From Nitriliruptorales bacterium (GTDB taxonomy: Bacteria; Actinomycetota; Nitriliruptoria; Euzebyales; Egibacteraceae): a DNA stretch of 64,000 nucleotides. The first letter of the stretch is position 1. Each line of letters begins with the position of its first letter. The stretch is taken from positions 1-64,000 of the forward strand of contig SKQL01000005.1 in the NCBI GenBank assembly GCA_007119035.1, read 5' to 3'. Below are positions 17,601-26,835 of this stretch, one piece after another. The position numbers and the translations under genes are program-made. The notes under the pieces are model-generated. The model was not told where the DNA came from, did no database searches, and worked only from the letters and a program-made list of their open reading frames with translations.

Positions 17601-19234
17601 AGGGAGGCCACCTGCCGGGGCACAAGGTCTCCGATCTGATCGCGAAGCTGCGCCACACCCAACCCGGGGTGGCATTGATCAGCCCGCCGCCGCATCACGA
17701 CATCTACTCCATCGAGGACCTCGCCCAACTCATCTACGACCTCAAGCAGGTCAATCCGTACACGAGCGTCAACGTCAAGCTCGTCGCCTCGGACGGTGTG
17801 GGCGTTGTCGCGGCAGGCGTGGTCAAAGGGCTGGCCGACGCGGTCCAGATCGCGGGCGCGGACGGGGGCACGGGCGCGTCACCGCTGTCCTCGATCAAGC
17901 ACGCGGGCCTGCCGTGGGAGATGGGCCTCGCGGACACGCAGCAGACGCTCGTGGCCAACGGGCTGCGTGGTCGCGTCCGCCTTCAGGCCGACGGCGGCAT
18001 GCGAACGGGTCGGGACGTCCTCATGGCCGCGCTCCTCGGCGCCGACGAGTACGGGTTCGGGACGATCGCGCTCATCGCACAGGGCTGCATCATGGCGCGC
18101 GCATGTCACCGCGATACGTGCCCCGTGGGCATCACGACCCAGCGGCCGGACCTTCGTGCGAAGTACGCGGGCACCCCTGAGATGGTCGCCGCGTACCTGC
18201 TGTTCGTGGCCGAGGAGGTGCGCCAGAGGCTCGCTGCGTTGGGGCTGTGCTCGCTCGACGAGGCCATCGGCCGTGTCGAGTTGTTGCGCCCCAAGGACCT
18301 CGACCCCGACGCGCGCCCGGCCAAGCTCGACGTGCGGCCGTTGCTCGAGCCACCGCAACCGTACTCGGACGGGCCTCCCGTCCTGCGCTATGTGGAGTCG
18401 CTGCCCATCCAGGCTCCCCGGTCGCCGCTCGGTGACCAGGTCTTCGACGAGGCCTTCCCCTCGTTGTTCGATGGGACCATGCTCAACCTCAAGTACGACA
18501 TCCGTAACGTGGACAGGACCGTAGGTGCACGTCTCGGCGGCGCGGTCGGTCTCGAGTTCGGTGACGCGGACGGGAATCCACCGCGGCCCATCGGCAGCGC
18601 GAGCGTGCGCTTCGCGGGGGAGGCGGGCCAGAGCTTCGGGGCATTCCTGTCGCCGGGGGTCGAGTTCATACTCACCGGCGAGGCCAACGACTACGTCGGC
18701 AAGGGGATGGGCGGCGGACGCATCGTCGTGCGTCCGCCCGACGACGACGCGGGCAATCCCGTGCTGGTGGGCAACACCGTGCTCTACGGCGCGACCGCGG
18801 GTGCGTTGTTCGTCGCAGGCAGAGCGGGGGAGCGGTTCGCGGTGCGCAACTCGGGGGCCGACGCCGTCTGCGAAGGCACGGGTGACCATGCGTGCGAGTA
18901 CATGACAGGCGGCACGGTCGTGATCCTCGGTCCGACCGGCTTCAATCTCGGCGCGGGGATGACGGGTGGTGAGTGCTTCGTGCTGGACCGCGGCTCCGAG
19001 ATCCTCGGGCGGCTCAACGGCCAACTCGTCGACGGACGCCGCGCGGAGGGGGGCGAGCTCCTCCGTGTGCGGACGATCGTGGAGCGCCATGTCGAGCTGA
19101 CGGGGTCGACCTTCGGCCAGTCGATCCTCGACGAGTGGGAGCAGCGTTCGGGCCACTTCTGGCGGGTCGCCCCGCGGGGGGAGATGGGCCGTGTCGAGAC
19201 CTCCAGCGAAGGGACGGTCGGCGCTCCCGCCTGA
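14645..19234 (+). CDS. gltB: Glutamate synthase large subunit
   Basis: 1529 aa; N-terminal CGIGFVAE GATase, [46 protein letters not shown], C-terminal GXGXG domain ([14 protein letters not shown]). ATG 14666 (MTVDL) is an alternative start. Confidence 0.96.
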   Translation: [1529 protein letters not shown]

Positions 19235-19260
19235 GGCCGGGAAGATAGCCGCGCGCCGCG

Positions 19261-19533
19261 GTGTTGGACGAAGCGGCCCCGATCTCAGGAGTACTTGTGC
19301 CAGCCGTGACCATCTACTGGCGTCCGATGTGCGGGTACTGCATGACGCTCAAGCAGGAGCTCGAGTCCCATGGCGTCGATTTCTCGAGCGTGAACATCTG
19401 GTCCGACCGCGGGCAGGCGGAGGTCGTCAAGGAGGCCAACGGCGGCGACGAGTTGGTCCCGACGGTGCGGGTGGGCGACGCCTTCCTCGGCAATCCCTCC
19501 GTGGAAGAGGTCCTGAGCGCACTCGCCCGGTGA
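19261..19533 (+). CDS. Glutaredoxin/mycoredoxin-like protein
   Basis: VTIYWRPMCGYCMTLKQELESHGVDFSSVNIW...LVPTVRVGDAFLGNPS; CxxC motif. True start may be GTG 19297. Confidence 0.88.
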   Translation: MLDEAAPISGVLVPAVTIYWRPMCGYCMTLKQELESHGVDFSSVNIWSDRGQAEVVKEANGGDELVPTVRVGDAFLGNPSVEEVLSALAR

Positions 19534-19545
19534 CCTCCCCCGCTC

Positions 19546-20286
19546 TCAGCCCCGGTGCACCATCGTGGCCGTGGCCTGCTCCGCAGCGAGCACCACGACC
19601 TCGGTGACCTGCACATTCGGTGGCCGATCCGCGACCCACGTCACCGTCTCGGCGATATCCTCCGCGGTCAACGGGTCGATGCCCTCATAGACCTTGTTCA
19701 CCTTGTCCGTGTCGCCTTCGAACCGGACCACGGAGAACTCGGTCTCGACCAGGCCCGGGTCGACGGTCGACACCTTCACCCCGGTGCCGAGCAGGTCCAT
19801 GCGCAGCCCTCTCGTGATGCGGTCGACGGCCGCCTTCGACGCGCAGTACACCGCTCCGCCCGGATAGGTGTCACGACCCGCGATCGAGCCGATGTTGACG
19901 ACGTGGCCCGAGCCGCGCGCCACCATCCCCGGAACGACGGTACGGGTGACGTTGAGCAGGCCCGTGACGTTCGTGTCGATCATGCGGTCCCAGTGATCGA
20001 AGTCGCCTTCCTGCAGGGGGCCCTTGCCGGCCGCGAGGCCCGCGTTGTTCACGAGGACGTCCACCTGATCGAACGGGGCCAGCTGCTCCGTCACGGCCTC
20101 GCGATCCCGGACGTCGAGCTCGAGAACGGTCACCTCGGCATCGAGTTCGCCCGCAAGCTGCTCCAGGCGCTCACCGCGTCGGGCGCACAGGACGAGATTC
20201 GCCCCGCGCGCGGCGAACGAGTGGGCACACGCCTGGCCTATGCCGCTCGAAGCTCCCGTGACGAGCACTGTCGCGTCGACGAGCAT
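19546..20286 (-). CDS. SDR family oxidoreductase
   Basis: VLVTGASSGIGQACAHSFAARGA, NNAG, YCASKAA; ATG 20286 preferred over the longer ORF opening at 20544. Confidence 0.9.
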   Translation of the reverse strand: MLVDATVLVTGASSGIGQACAHSFAARGANLVLCARRGERLEQLAGELDAEVTVLELDVRDREAVTEQLAPFDQVDVLVNNAGLAAGKGPLQEGDFDHWDRMIDTNVTGLLNVTRTVVPGMVARGSGHVVNIGSIAGRDTYPGGAVYCASKAAVDRITRGLRMDLLGTGVKVSTVDPGLVETEFSVVRFEGDTDKVNKVYEGIDPLTAEDIAETVTWVADRPPNVQVTEVVVLAAEQATATMVHRG

Positions 20287-20359
20287 CCATTCACCTTTCC
20301 TCAGTAGGCCCGCAGTCTTACATGCCCGCGGAGCAGACGCGGCATTAGCCTGGTCGATC

Positions 20360-20719
20360 ATGGAAGTGCTTCTCCTCGGCCATCCCAAGAGCAAGACGTC
20401 GCGCAAGGCGCAGCGCTTCTTCTCGGACCGTCGCGTTCCCGTGCACGATCGGGATCTGCGCAAGCGGGCGGCCTCACCACGGGAGCTCAATCGGTGGATC
20501 CAGCGCTTCGGTGTGGACGGTGTGCTCGACACGAGCGCCACCACGTACGACGAGCAGGGACTGCGGTACCTGAGTGCGGACCCCGACGAGTGGGTGGACC
20601 GATTCGCCGCCGACCCCTTGCTCCTGCGCTTGCCCCTCGTTCGCTACGGTGAGATGCTCGCGGTCGGTGACGACCCCGATCGCTGGCAGGAGATCGCGGA
20701 CGCGTCCCAGGAGGAGTAG
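20360..20719 (+). CDS. ArsC/Spx-fold protein lacking the canonical catalytic cysteine
   Basis: MEVLLLGHPKSKTSRKAQRFF...PLLLRLPLVRYGEMLAVGDDPDRWQEI; ArsC-like pattern with Ser at the usual Cys position. Confidence 0.7.
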   Translation: MEVLLLGHPKSKTSRKAQRFFSDRRVPVHDRDLRKRAASPRELNRWIQRFGVDGVLDTSATTYDEQGLRYLSADPDEWVDRFAADPLLLRLPLVRYGEMLAVGDDPDRWQEIADASQEE

Positions 20720-20733
20720 CAGGGAGCCCGACA

Positions 20734-21708
20734 GTGCCGGAGGTGATCTCGGTGGAGTTGCACCACATCGGTCTCGTCCCGAGCGATCCCGAGCACTTGG
20801 GGCGGGTCCTGCTAGAGATCGTGGGCGCCAGTGAGCTCCCGCGATCCGACGGGCACCGTGACTTCGCCCTCGGCAGGACCGTGCTCAGGCTGCATGATGC
20901 TGCCCTCGAGGAGGTCCCCGAGGATGGGCGGCCCCTGCGCTACCTGGCGTTGAGGGCCCCTGACCTGGGGGAGGTCACGGCAAGGGTCGAAGCGGCCGGC
21001 CTCGACGCCGCAAAGGGCCGTGGGCGGGATGGGCGGGGGGAGATCCTCCTCCGGCCGGAGCAATGGGGCGGAATCCCCCTGGTGGTGACCGACTCGGCGT
21101 TGCCGGGCGGTGATCCGGGCACCGCGGGGGAGAGGCCGACGAGCGGCAGGAAGGTCGACCACGTGGGGGTCGCCTGCGAGGACCTTCAACTCGTCCGGGA
21201 CCGTTTCTGCGGCACCTTGGGGCTCCTCAAGGAGAGCGAGGAGACCGATACGGAGATGCTCGTGCCGGTGGAGCAGTTCACGAGCGACAAGTACGGGTCC
21301 TGGATGGCCACGCAGAGACGCAAAGCCTCGACTTCGGCGATCCGGGCGTTGTTCGTGACGCTCTCCGACCTGGAGCTCGAGTTCCTCGAGGACGCCGATC
21401 CCGACGGTGGGCCGACTGCCGGGGCAGCCGCCGCGTCGGAGGGCACCGAGGCCCCCCGAGGGGGCTCCCAAGGGGCGGACAGCCGGGTGATCAGTCGGCA
21501 CATCGAGCGCTTCGGCCCCGGATTGGCACATCTCGCGGTCGCCGTCCCTGACGTGGACACGGCCTTGCGGCAGGCGCATGAGGCGGGGGCGGAGCTCGTC
21601 GACAGCCAGGGACGCGGCGGTGCGCGCAGGAGCCAGATCGGCTTCTTGCACCCCAGGTCGACCGGGAAGCTCCTCATCCACTTCGTCGAGCACCCCGAGA
21701 GATGGTGA
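20734..21708 (+). CDS. VOC-superfamily protein, probably two VOC modules
   Basis: ELHHIGLVPSDPEHLGRVLLEIVG and KVDHVGVACEDLQLVRDRFCGTLGLL...HIERFGPGLAHLAVAVPDVDTAL. Confidence 0.7.
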   Translation: MPEVISVELHHIGLVPSDPEHLGRVLLEIVGASELPRSDGHRDFALGRTVLRLHDAALEEVPEDGRPLRYLALRAPDLGEVTARVEAAGLDAAKGRGRDGRGEILLRPEQWGGIPLVVTDSALPGGDPGTAGERPTSGRKVDHVGVACEDLQLVRDRFCGTLGLLKESEETDTEMLVPVEQFTSDKYGSWMATQRRKASTSAIRALFVTLSDLELEFLEDADPDGGPTAGAAAASEGTEAPRGGSQGADSRVISRHIERFGPGLAHLAVAVPDVDTALRQAHEAGAELVDSQGRGGARRSQIGFLHPRSTGKLLIHFVEHPERW

Positions 21709-21823
21709 GCGGTCGAGTCCCGCCTGCTGGTTGGCGGCCTCGCTCGCGGGGCGTCATCATGAGCCGGACGCGCGCCCGGAGCGGTGCGTGCAGCATCCGC
21801 CCTCGGCCCGTCTCGGAGATGAA

Positions 21824-22843
21824 ATGGTCGACATCGAAACGCTCGTGCCGGCAGGGCCCCTCGAAGGGTTCCTCGATCGAGCCCTGCCCGACACCCGCGG
21901 GGCTCCCGTGCGGATCCGCAAGATCGGCGCGGGCAGGTCGAACCTCACCTTCGAGGTTCGCCGGGGCGACCGCCGGATGGTGCTGCGCCGACCCCCGATG
22001 GGCGACCTGCCGCAGACCGCGCATGACATGATGCGGGAGCACCGGGTCCTTGACGCGCTCGCGGAGTCGTCGGTGCGGGCGCCACGGCCCCTCGTCGCAT
22101 GCGCGGACGAGTCGATCATCGGGGTGCCGTTCTACCTTATGGAGCAGGTGGATGGTGAGGTGATCCGGGAGAGGATCCCTTCGAGCTTTGACACCGCCGC
22201 GCGCACGCGGATCGGCCACGAGATGGTGGATGCGCTCGCGGAGCTCCACCTGTGCGACTACCACGCGGTGGGTCTGGGCGACTTCGGCAAGCCCGAGGGC
22301 TACACCGCGCGGCAGGTCAAGCGGTGGGCGGGGCAGTGGGAGGTCATGGCCACCCGCGAGATCGACGACATCGAGGAGGTGCGGGAGTGGCTGCACGCGA
22401 ACGTCCCGACCGACTCCCCGCATTCGATCGTCCACGGCGACTACCGCCTCGACAACGTGGTCTTCGCAGGCCCCCCCGACGTGCGCCTCGTGTCGATCCT
22501 CGACTGGGAGATGTCGACGCTGGGTGACCCCCTCGCCGACCTCGGCTACCTGCTCCTGTTCTGGCCGGAGGCGGGGGAGAGGCAGATCGCGGGGCTCGAG
22601 CAGCCCACGAGCGAGCCCGGATTCTCCACGCGGAGCGAACTGCTCGACCGCTACGAGCGAGCCACGGGCTTCGACGTGGGCAACGTGAGCTTCTATCGCA
22701 CGCTCGCGATGTGGAAGCTCGCCATCCTGACGGAGGGGCTCTACAAGCGTTACCTCGCCGGAAAGGCGGACAGCGACTGGTTCGCGATCCTCGAGACGGC
22801 CGTGCCCGAGATGGCCGCGACAGCTCGGTCCTGGTGTGGGTAA
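21824..22843 (+). CDS. Phosphotransferase (APH) family protein
   Basis: IGAGRSNLTFEV, SIVHGDYRLDNVVF, SILDWEMSTLGDPLADLGYLL. Confidence 0.85.
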   Translation: MVDIETLVPAGPLEGFLDRALPDTRGAPVRIRKIGAGRSNLTFEVRRGDRRMVLRRPPMGDLPQTAHDMMREHRVLDALAESSVRAPRPLVACADESIIGVPFYLMEQVDGEVIRERIPSSFDTAARTRIGHEMVDALAELHLCDYHAVGLGDFGKPEGYTARQVKRWAGQWEVMATREIDDIEEVREWLHANVPTDSPHSIVHGDYRLDNVVFAGPPDVRLVSILDWEMSTLGDPLADLGYLLLFWPEAGERQIAGLEQPTSEPGFSTRSELLDRYERATGFDVGNVSFYRTLAMWKLAILTEGLYKRYLAGKADSDWFAILETAVPEMAATARSWCG

Positions 22844-23486
22844 GGCCCTGCTCGTCGACTTCGGTGGTGTGCTCACCACGCCGGTGGCTCCCGCTTTCAG
22901 GACGTTCTGCGTCGAGCACGAGATACCACCGGGAGTGCTCAAGGCGTTGTTCGTCGAGGCCTATGCCGATCCGTCGGGCACGGGCAGCACCTTGATCGCC
23001 GAGGTCGAGACGGGTCGCATCTCGACCGCCTCCTTCAACGCGCGCCTGGCTGCCGCGCTGCAAGAGCACACGGGCCGAACGATCCCCGAAAACGGGCTGA
23101 TCCAGGGCATCGTGTCGCGTTTGGACCTCGACGACGCGATGCTACGAGCGGTGTCGTCGTGCCGTGCACAGGGGGTGCGGGTGGCACTGGTCTCGAACAG
23201 CCTCGGCGACGACCGCGCCTCCACCGGGTACCCCGATGGTCTCGAGTCGCTGTTCGATGCCGTGGTGATCTCCGGGGAGGTCGGGGTCCGCAAGCCACAC
23301 CCCGCGATCTTCGAGCTCGCCGCCGGGCGCCTCGACGTGGATCCGCACGCGTGTGTGCTCGTCGACGACGTCGAGTCCCACGTGAGGGCCGCCGAGCGAC
23401 TCGGCATCACTGGCGTCGTCCATAAGGAGCGCGCGGAGACGATCGCTGCCCTCGAGAGCCTGCTCGAGGTGCGAATCGAGGTGTGA
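22836..23486 (+). CDS. HAD-IA family hydrolase
   Basis: LLVDFGGVLTTPV, VALVSNSLG, GVRKPHPAIFELA, CVLVDDVESHVRAAERLGI. Confidence 0.87.
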   Translation: MGKALLVDFGGVLTTPVAPAFRTFCVEHEIPPGVLKALFVEAYADPSGTGSTLIAEVETGRISTASFNARLAAALQEHTGRTIPENGLIQGIVSRLDLDDAMLRAVSSCRAQGVRVALVSNSLGDDRASTGYPDGLESLFDAVVISGEVGVRKPHPAIFELAAGRLDVDPHACVLVDDVESHVRAAERLGITGVVHKERAETIAALESLLEVRIEV

Positions 23487-23650
23487 AGCCGCCCAAACGG
23501 GGCTGGCTGCTTGCGATTGGCGCGCGAAACGTGCAACGTACCGGGAGTAGTTGCGGTGGTGGCAGGCTGTTGGGGGTCCGATGCAGGTCGCGCAACGCAA
23601 TCTGAGCTCGCCACCGTCGCCACGTCAGATCACCCGAATGAGGAGTCGCT

Positions 23651-23926
23651 GTGAATAAGTCCCAGCTCATTGACGCTGCCGCCGACAAGTCAGACGTCAG
23701 CAAGTCGGATGTCGCTGCCACGCTCGACGCCCTGATCGACAGCATCACCGAGTCCGTGGCTCGCGGGGAGAAGGTGTCCCTCACCGGTTTCGGGACCTTC
23801 GAGCGCCGGGAGCGTGCCGCCCGCACCGGCCGTAACCCCCAGACGGGCGCGGAGATCAAGGTCGCGGCATCGAAGGCCCCCGCCTTCAAGGCGGGCAAGG
23901 CCTTCAAGGACGCAGTGGACAAGTAG
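23651..23926 (+). CDS. HU-family DNA-binding protein
   Basis: [89 protein letters not shown]. Confidence 0.96.
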   Translation: MNKSQLIDAAADKSDVSKSDVAATLDALIDSITESVARGEKVSLTGFGTFERRERAARTGRNPQTGAEIKVAASKAPAFKAGKAFKDAVDK

Positions 23927-23941
23927 GCGCACCGCACGCAC

Positions 23942-23976
23942 GAGCGCCCGGCCACCGACGCGGTGGCCGGGCGCTC
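23942..23976. terminator. 15-bp perfect stem-loop downstream of HU gene
   Basis: GAGCGCCCGGCCACC-GACGC-GGTGGCCGGGCGCTC; no T tract. Confidence 0.75.
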
Positions 23977-24026
23977 ATGCCTGCCCTCTGCGAGCCGCGC
24001 ACGCCCACGAGTCGCGTGTCGCCCGC

Positions 24027-24824
24027 CTACGCGAGATGCAGGTGACGCATCAGGTCGTCGGGCTCGTGCACGAGGCCCGTCACGAACGGGCCGAAGTCGG
24101 CGTAGCGCGCGCTCGCCTCGTCGAAGCGCATCTCGTAGACGACGTCACGAATGGCCTTCGGATCGTTCGCGAAGAGGGTGACGGCCCACTCCCAGTCGTC
24201 GAGGCCTACCGAGCCGGTGACGAGCTGGGTGACCTGCCCTCGGTACTGACGCCCCACTTCGGCGTGGCCCGCCATGATCCGCTTGCGCTCCTCGAAGCCG
24301 AGCAGGTACCAGTTGCCATCGGCTTCGCGTCGCTTGGACATCGGGTAGAAGCTCACGACCTGGCGTCGCGGAAGCTGCGGGTGCAGCCGGTGCCCCACGT
24401 ATGTGGCGATGCGCTGGGAGAACGTGGACACCGCCTCTTCGAGGGCGGCGGAGCCCTCGGAGTGGCCCTCCTCCTCGATGAGGCGGCGTCGTTCGTCCTC
24501 CTCGGTCGGGACGTACTCGCTGCTCTCGGTGAGCGAGAGGTAGCTGGCCGCGGGCAGTAACGCCTGGCCGAGGGGGGACCCCGCCAACTCGATGGAGAGG
24601 CCGTCGAGGGCGGCCAGGTCGGGTCCTACCGCCATCAGCCCGAAATCGGCTTTCTGCCCGAGGACGGTGAAGGCGAGGACCTGGTAGTCCTCGCGGTCGT
24701 CGAAAGCGCTGATGCGGGCAGCGAAGTCCTTCGCAGCCCCTTCCGCCCCTTCGAGCAGCTCTCTGCGGACATGGAAGAACAGGTGCAGGACGCCCCAGCC
24801 CTCGCTGGCGGTTACGGACGGCAC
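24027..24824 (-). CDS. hemQ: Chlorite-dismutase-like coproheme decarboxylase (HemQ)
   Basis: GWGVLHLFFHVRR, QKADFGLMAVGPD, YLSLTESSEY, VVSFYPMSKRREADGNWYLLGFEERKRIMAGHAEVGR, GLDDWEWAVTLFANDP; GTG 24824 preceded by GGAGG. Confidence 0.9.
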   Translation of the reverse strand: MPSVTASEGWGVLHLFFHVRRELLEGAEGAAKDFAARISAFDDREDYQVLAFTVLGQKADFGLMAVGPDLAALDGLSIELAGSPLGQALLPAASYLSLTESSEYVPTEEDERRRLIEEEGHSEGSAALEEAVSTFSQRIATYVGHRLHPQLPRRQVVSFYPMSKRREADGNWYLLGFEERKRIMAGHAEVGRQYRGQVTQLVTGSVGLDDWEWAVTLFANDPKAIRDVVYEMRFDEASARYADFGPFVTGLVHEPDDLMRHLHLA

Positions 24825-24979
24825 GTTGGGGTCTCCTCCGGCTCGGCGGTAATGGCTGTTCCCCAGGGTACGTGGCGTCGAGGCCGCGGAGCGAGGACAC
24901 GGTAGCGCCAAGCCCTCATGACGCTAGGGCACCGTGGGTAAACTTTCGCGAAGGCACACTCGTGCAGCGAGGAGGAGCC

Positions 24980-26776
24980 ATGGCGATCACCGAGACATCC
25001 GGACCGACCCCGGTCGAGGTTCCCGCGGAGCGCAACCTCACGAGCATCGTCTGGGAGCGGGCGGATGCGGGGGACCACCGCCAGGCTGTGCGCTACCTCG
25101 CCGACGGCGGGTGGCACGGGTACACGTGGGTCGAGCTCGGGGCCCGGATCGAAGCGGTGGCCGCGGGGCTCATGAGCCTCGGGATCGAGAAGGGCGACCG
25201 GGTCGTGCTGCTGAGCCCCACCCGGGTGGAGTGGACCATCGCGGACTTCGCCGTACTGGCGGCCGGCGGGGTGGTCGTCCCCCTGTACGAGACCTCCTCG
25301 GTGGATCAGTGCGCGTGGGTGCTGTCCAACTCGGGGGCCAAGGCCGCGTTCGCCGCGACGCCTGATCTCGCGAAGACCCTGGACGCGGCACGTGAGCAGG
25401 CTCCGAGCCTCGGCGAGGTGTTCGTCTTCGACGACAACGGCCTCGACACTGTCGCCGACGGTGCGACCGACGCCGATCGCGCGCAGGTCCGTGAGCGGGC
25501 CGCGTCGGTGGGCGGCCAGGATCTCTTCTCGTTGATCTACACCTCAGGGACCACAGGGAACCCCAAGGGCTGCAAGCTCACGCACCACAACATGCTGTGG
25601 ACGGTCGCGCAGTCCATCACGGTGCTGCAGCGCATCCTGCGTGAGGAGGACTCCACCCTCCTCTTCCTGCCTCTCGCCCACGTGTTCGCCCGCGAGATCC
25701 AGTTCATGGTGCTCGAGGAGAACGTCACCCTCGGCTACTCGCGTGGGATCGACCACCTCTCCGAGGACCTCAATTCCTTCCGTCCCACCTTCCTGCTCAG
25801 CGTGCCCCGGGTGTTTGAGAAGCTCTTCAACGGCGCCCAACGAAAGGCGACCGGGGCCAAGGCGAAGATCTTCGATCTCGCGGTCAGCGCGGGGCGTCAG
25901 TGGTCGGAGGCGGTTGATGCGGGGAAGAGCCCGTCTCTGCTCACGAGCCTCAAGCACGGCATCTCCGACAAGCTCGTGTACTCGAAGCTCCGGGCGGCGA
26001 TGGGGGGGCGGGTCGCCACCTGCGTCTCCGGCGGCGCACCGCTCGCTCCACATCTCGCCCATTTCTTCCATGCCGCGGGCATCACGATCCTCGAGGGCTA
26101 CGGTCTCACGGAGACCACTGCGCCCGCTACCGTCAACGCGCCGGACGCCCTTCGGATCGGGACGGTCGGCAAGCCGCTGCCCGGCGTCGAGATCCGCACC
26201 ACCGAGGACGGCGAGATCCTCATCCGCGGTGGCAACGTCTTCGAGGGGTACTACGAGAACGAGGAGGCCACGAAGGAGGTGCTGACCGACGACGGTTGGC
26301 TCTACTGCGGCGACCTCGGGGAGATCGACTCCGACGGGTTCCTCACCATCACCGGGCGCAAGAAGGAGATCATCGTCACTGCGGGAGGCAAGAACGTCGC
26401 TCCCGCGACCTTAGAGGAGCGCCTGAAGTCCAATCGCCTCATTTCGCAGGCGATGGTGGTCGGTGACAACCGTCCGTTCATCGGGGCCCTCATCACGCTC
26501 GACGCCGACGAGCTTCCCGCCTTCGCGTCGGAGCAAGGCCTGGACGGCTCGACTTCCGACGAGCTCTCGGAGCACGCCGAGGTCCGCGCCGAGGTGGATC
26601 GTGCGGTGGCGCACGCCAACGAGGCCGTCTCGCAGCCGGAGTCGATTCGCAGCTACCGGATCCTGCCGCGTGATCTCGCAGAGGACTACGAGGAGCTGAC
26701 GCCCACCCTCAAGCTGAGGCGCCGCAACGTCGCGGAGAACTTCGCCGACGAGATCGATCGCCTCTACACGAGGTGA
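24980..26776 (+). CDS. Long-chain acyl-CoA synthetase (AMP-binding)
   Basis: LIYTSGTTGNPKGCKLTHHN, GYGLTETTAPATVN, DGWLYCGDLGEID, TGRKKEIIVTAGGKNVAP; ATG 24980 after GAGGAGGAG. Confidence 0.92.
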   Translation: MAITETSGPTPVEVPAERNLTSIVWERADAGDHRQAVRYLADGGWHGYTWVELGARIEAVAAGLMSLGIEKGDRVVLLSPTRVEWTIADFAVLAAGGVVVPLYETSSVDQCAWVLSNSGAKAAFAATPDLAKTLDAAREQAPSLGEVFVFDDNGLDTVADGATDADRAQVRERAASVGGQDLFSLIYTSGTTGNPKGCKLTHHNMLWTVAQSITVLQRILREEDSTLLFLPLAHVFAREIQFMVLEENVTLGYSRGIDHLSEDLNSFRPTFLLSVPRVFEKLFNGAQRKATGAKAKIFDLAVSAGRQWSEAVDAGKSPSLLTSLKHGISDKLVYSKLRAAMGGRVATCVSGGAPLAPHLAHFFHAAGITILEGYGLTETTAPATVNAPDALRIGTVGKPLPGVEIRTTEDGEILIRGGNVFEGYYENEEATKEVLTDDGWLYCGDLGEIDSDGFLTITGRKKEIIVTAGGKNVAPATLEERLKSNRLISQAMVVGDNRPFIGALITLDADELPAFASEQGLDGSTSDELSEHAEVRAEVDRAVAHANEAVSQPESIRSYRILPRDLAEDYEELTPTLKLRRRNVAENFADEIDRLYTR

Positions 26777-26835
26777 TGCTTGGCCGCTGGGGCTCTCCCG
26801 CGCCGGCCACGAGGCGTGACCGATAGCATTGGGGC

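Noticed and set aside
17879-19156. 425-aa minus-strand ORF antisense to gltB 3' half
   Set aside because: Antisense shadow ORF; no recognisable domain
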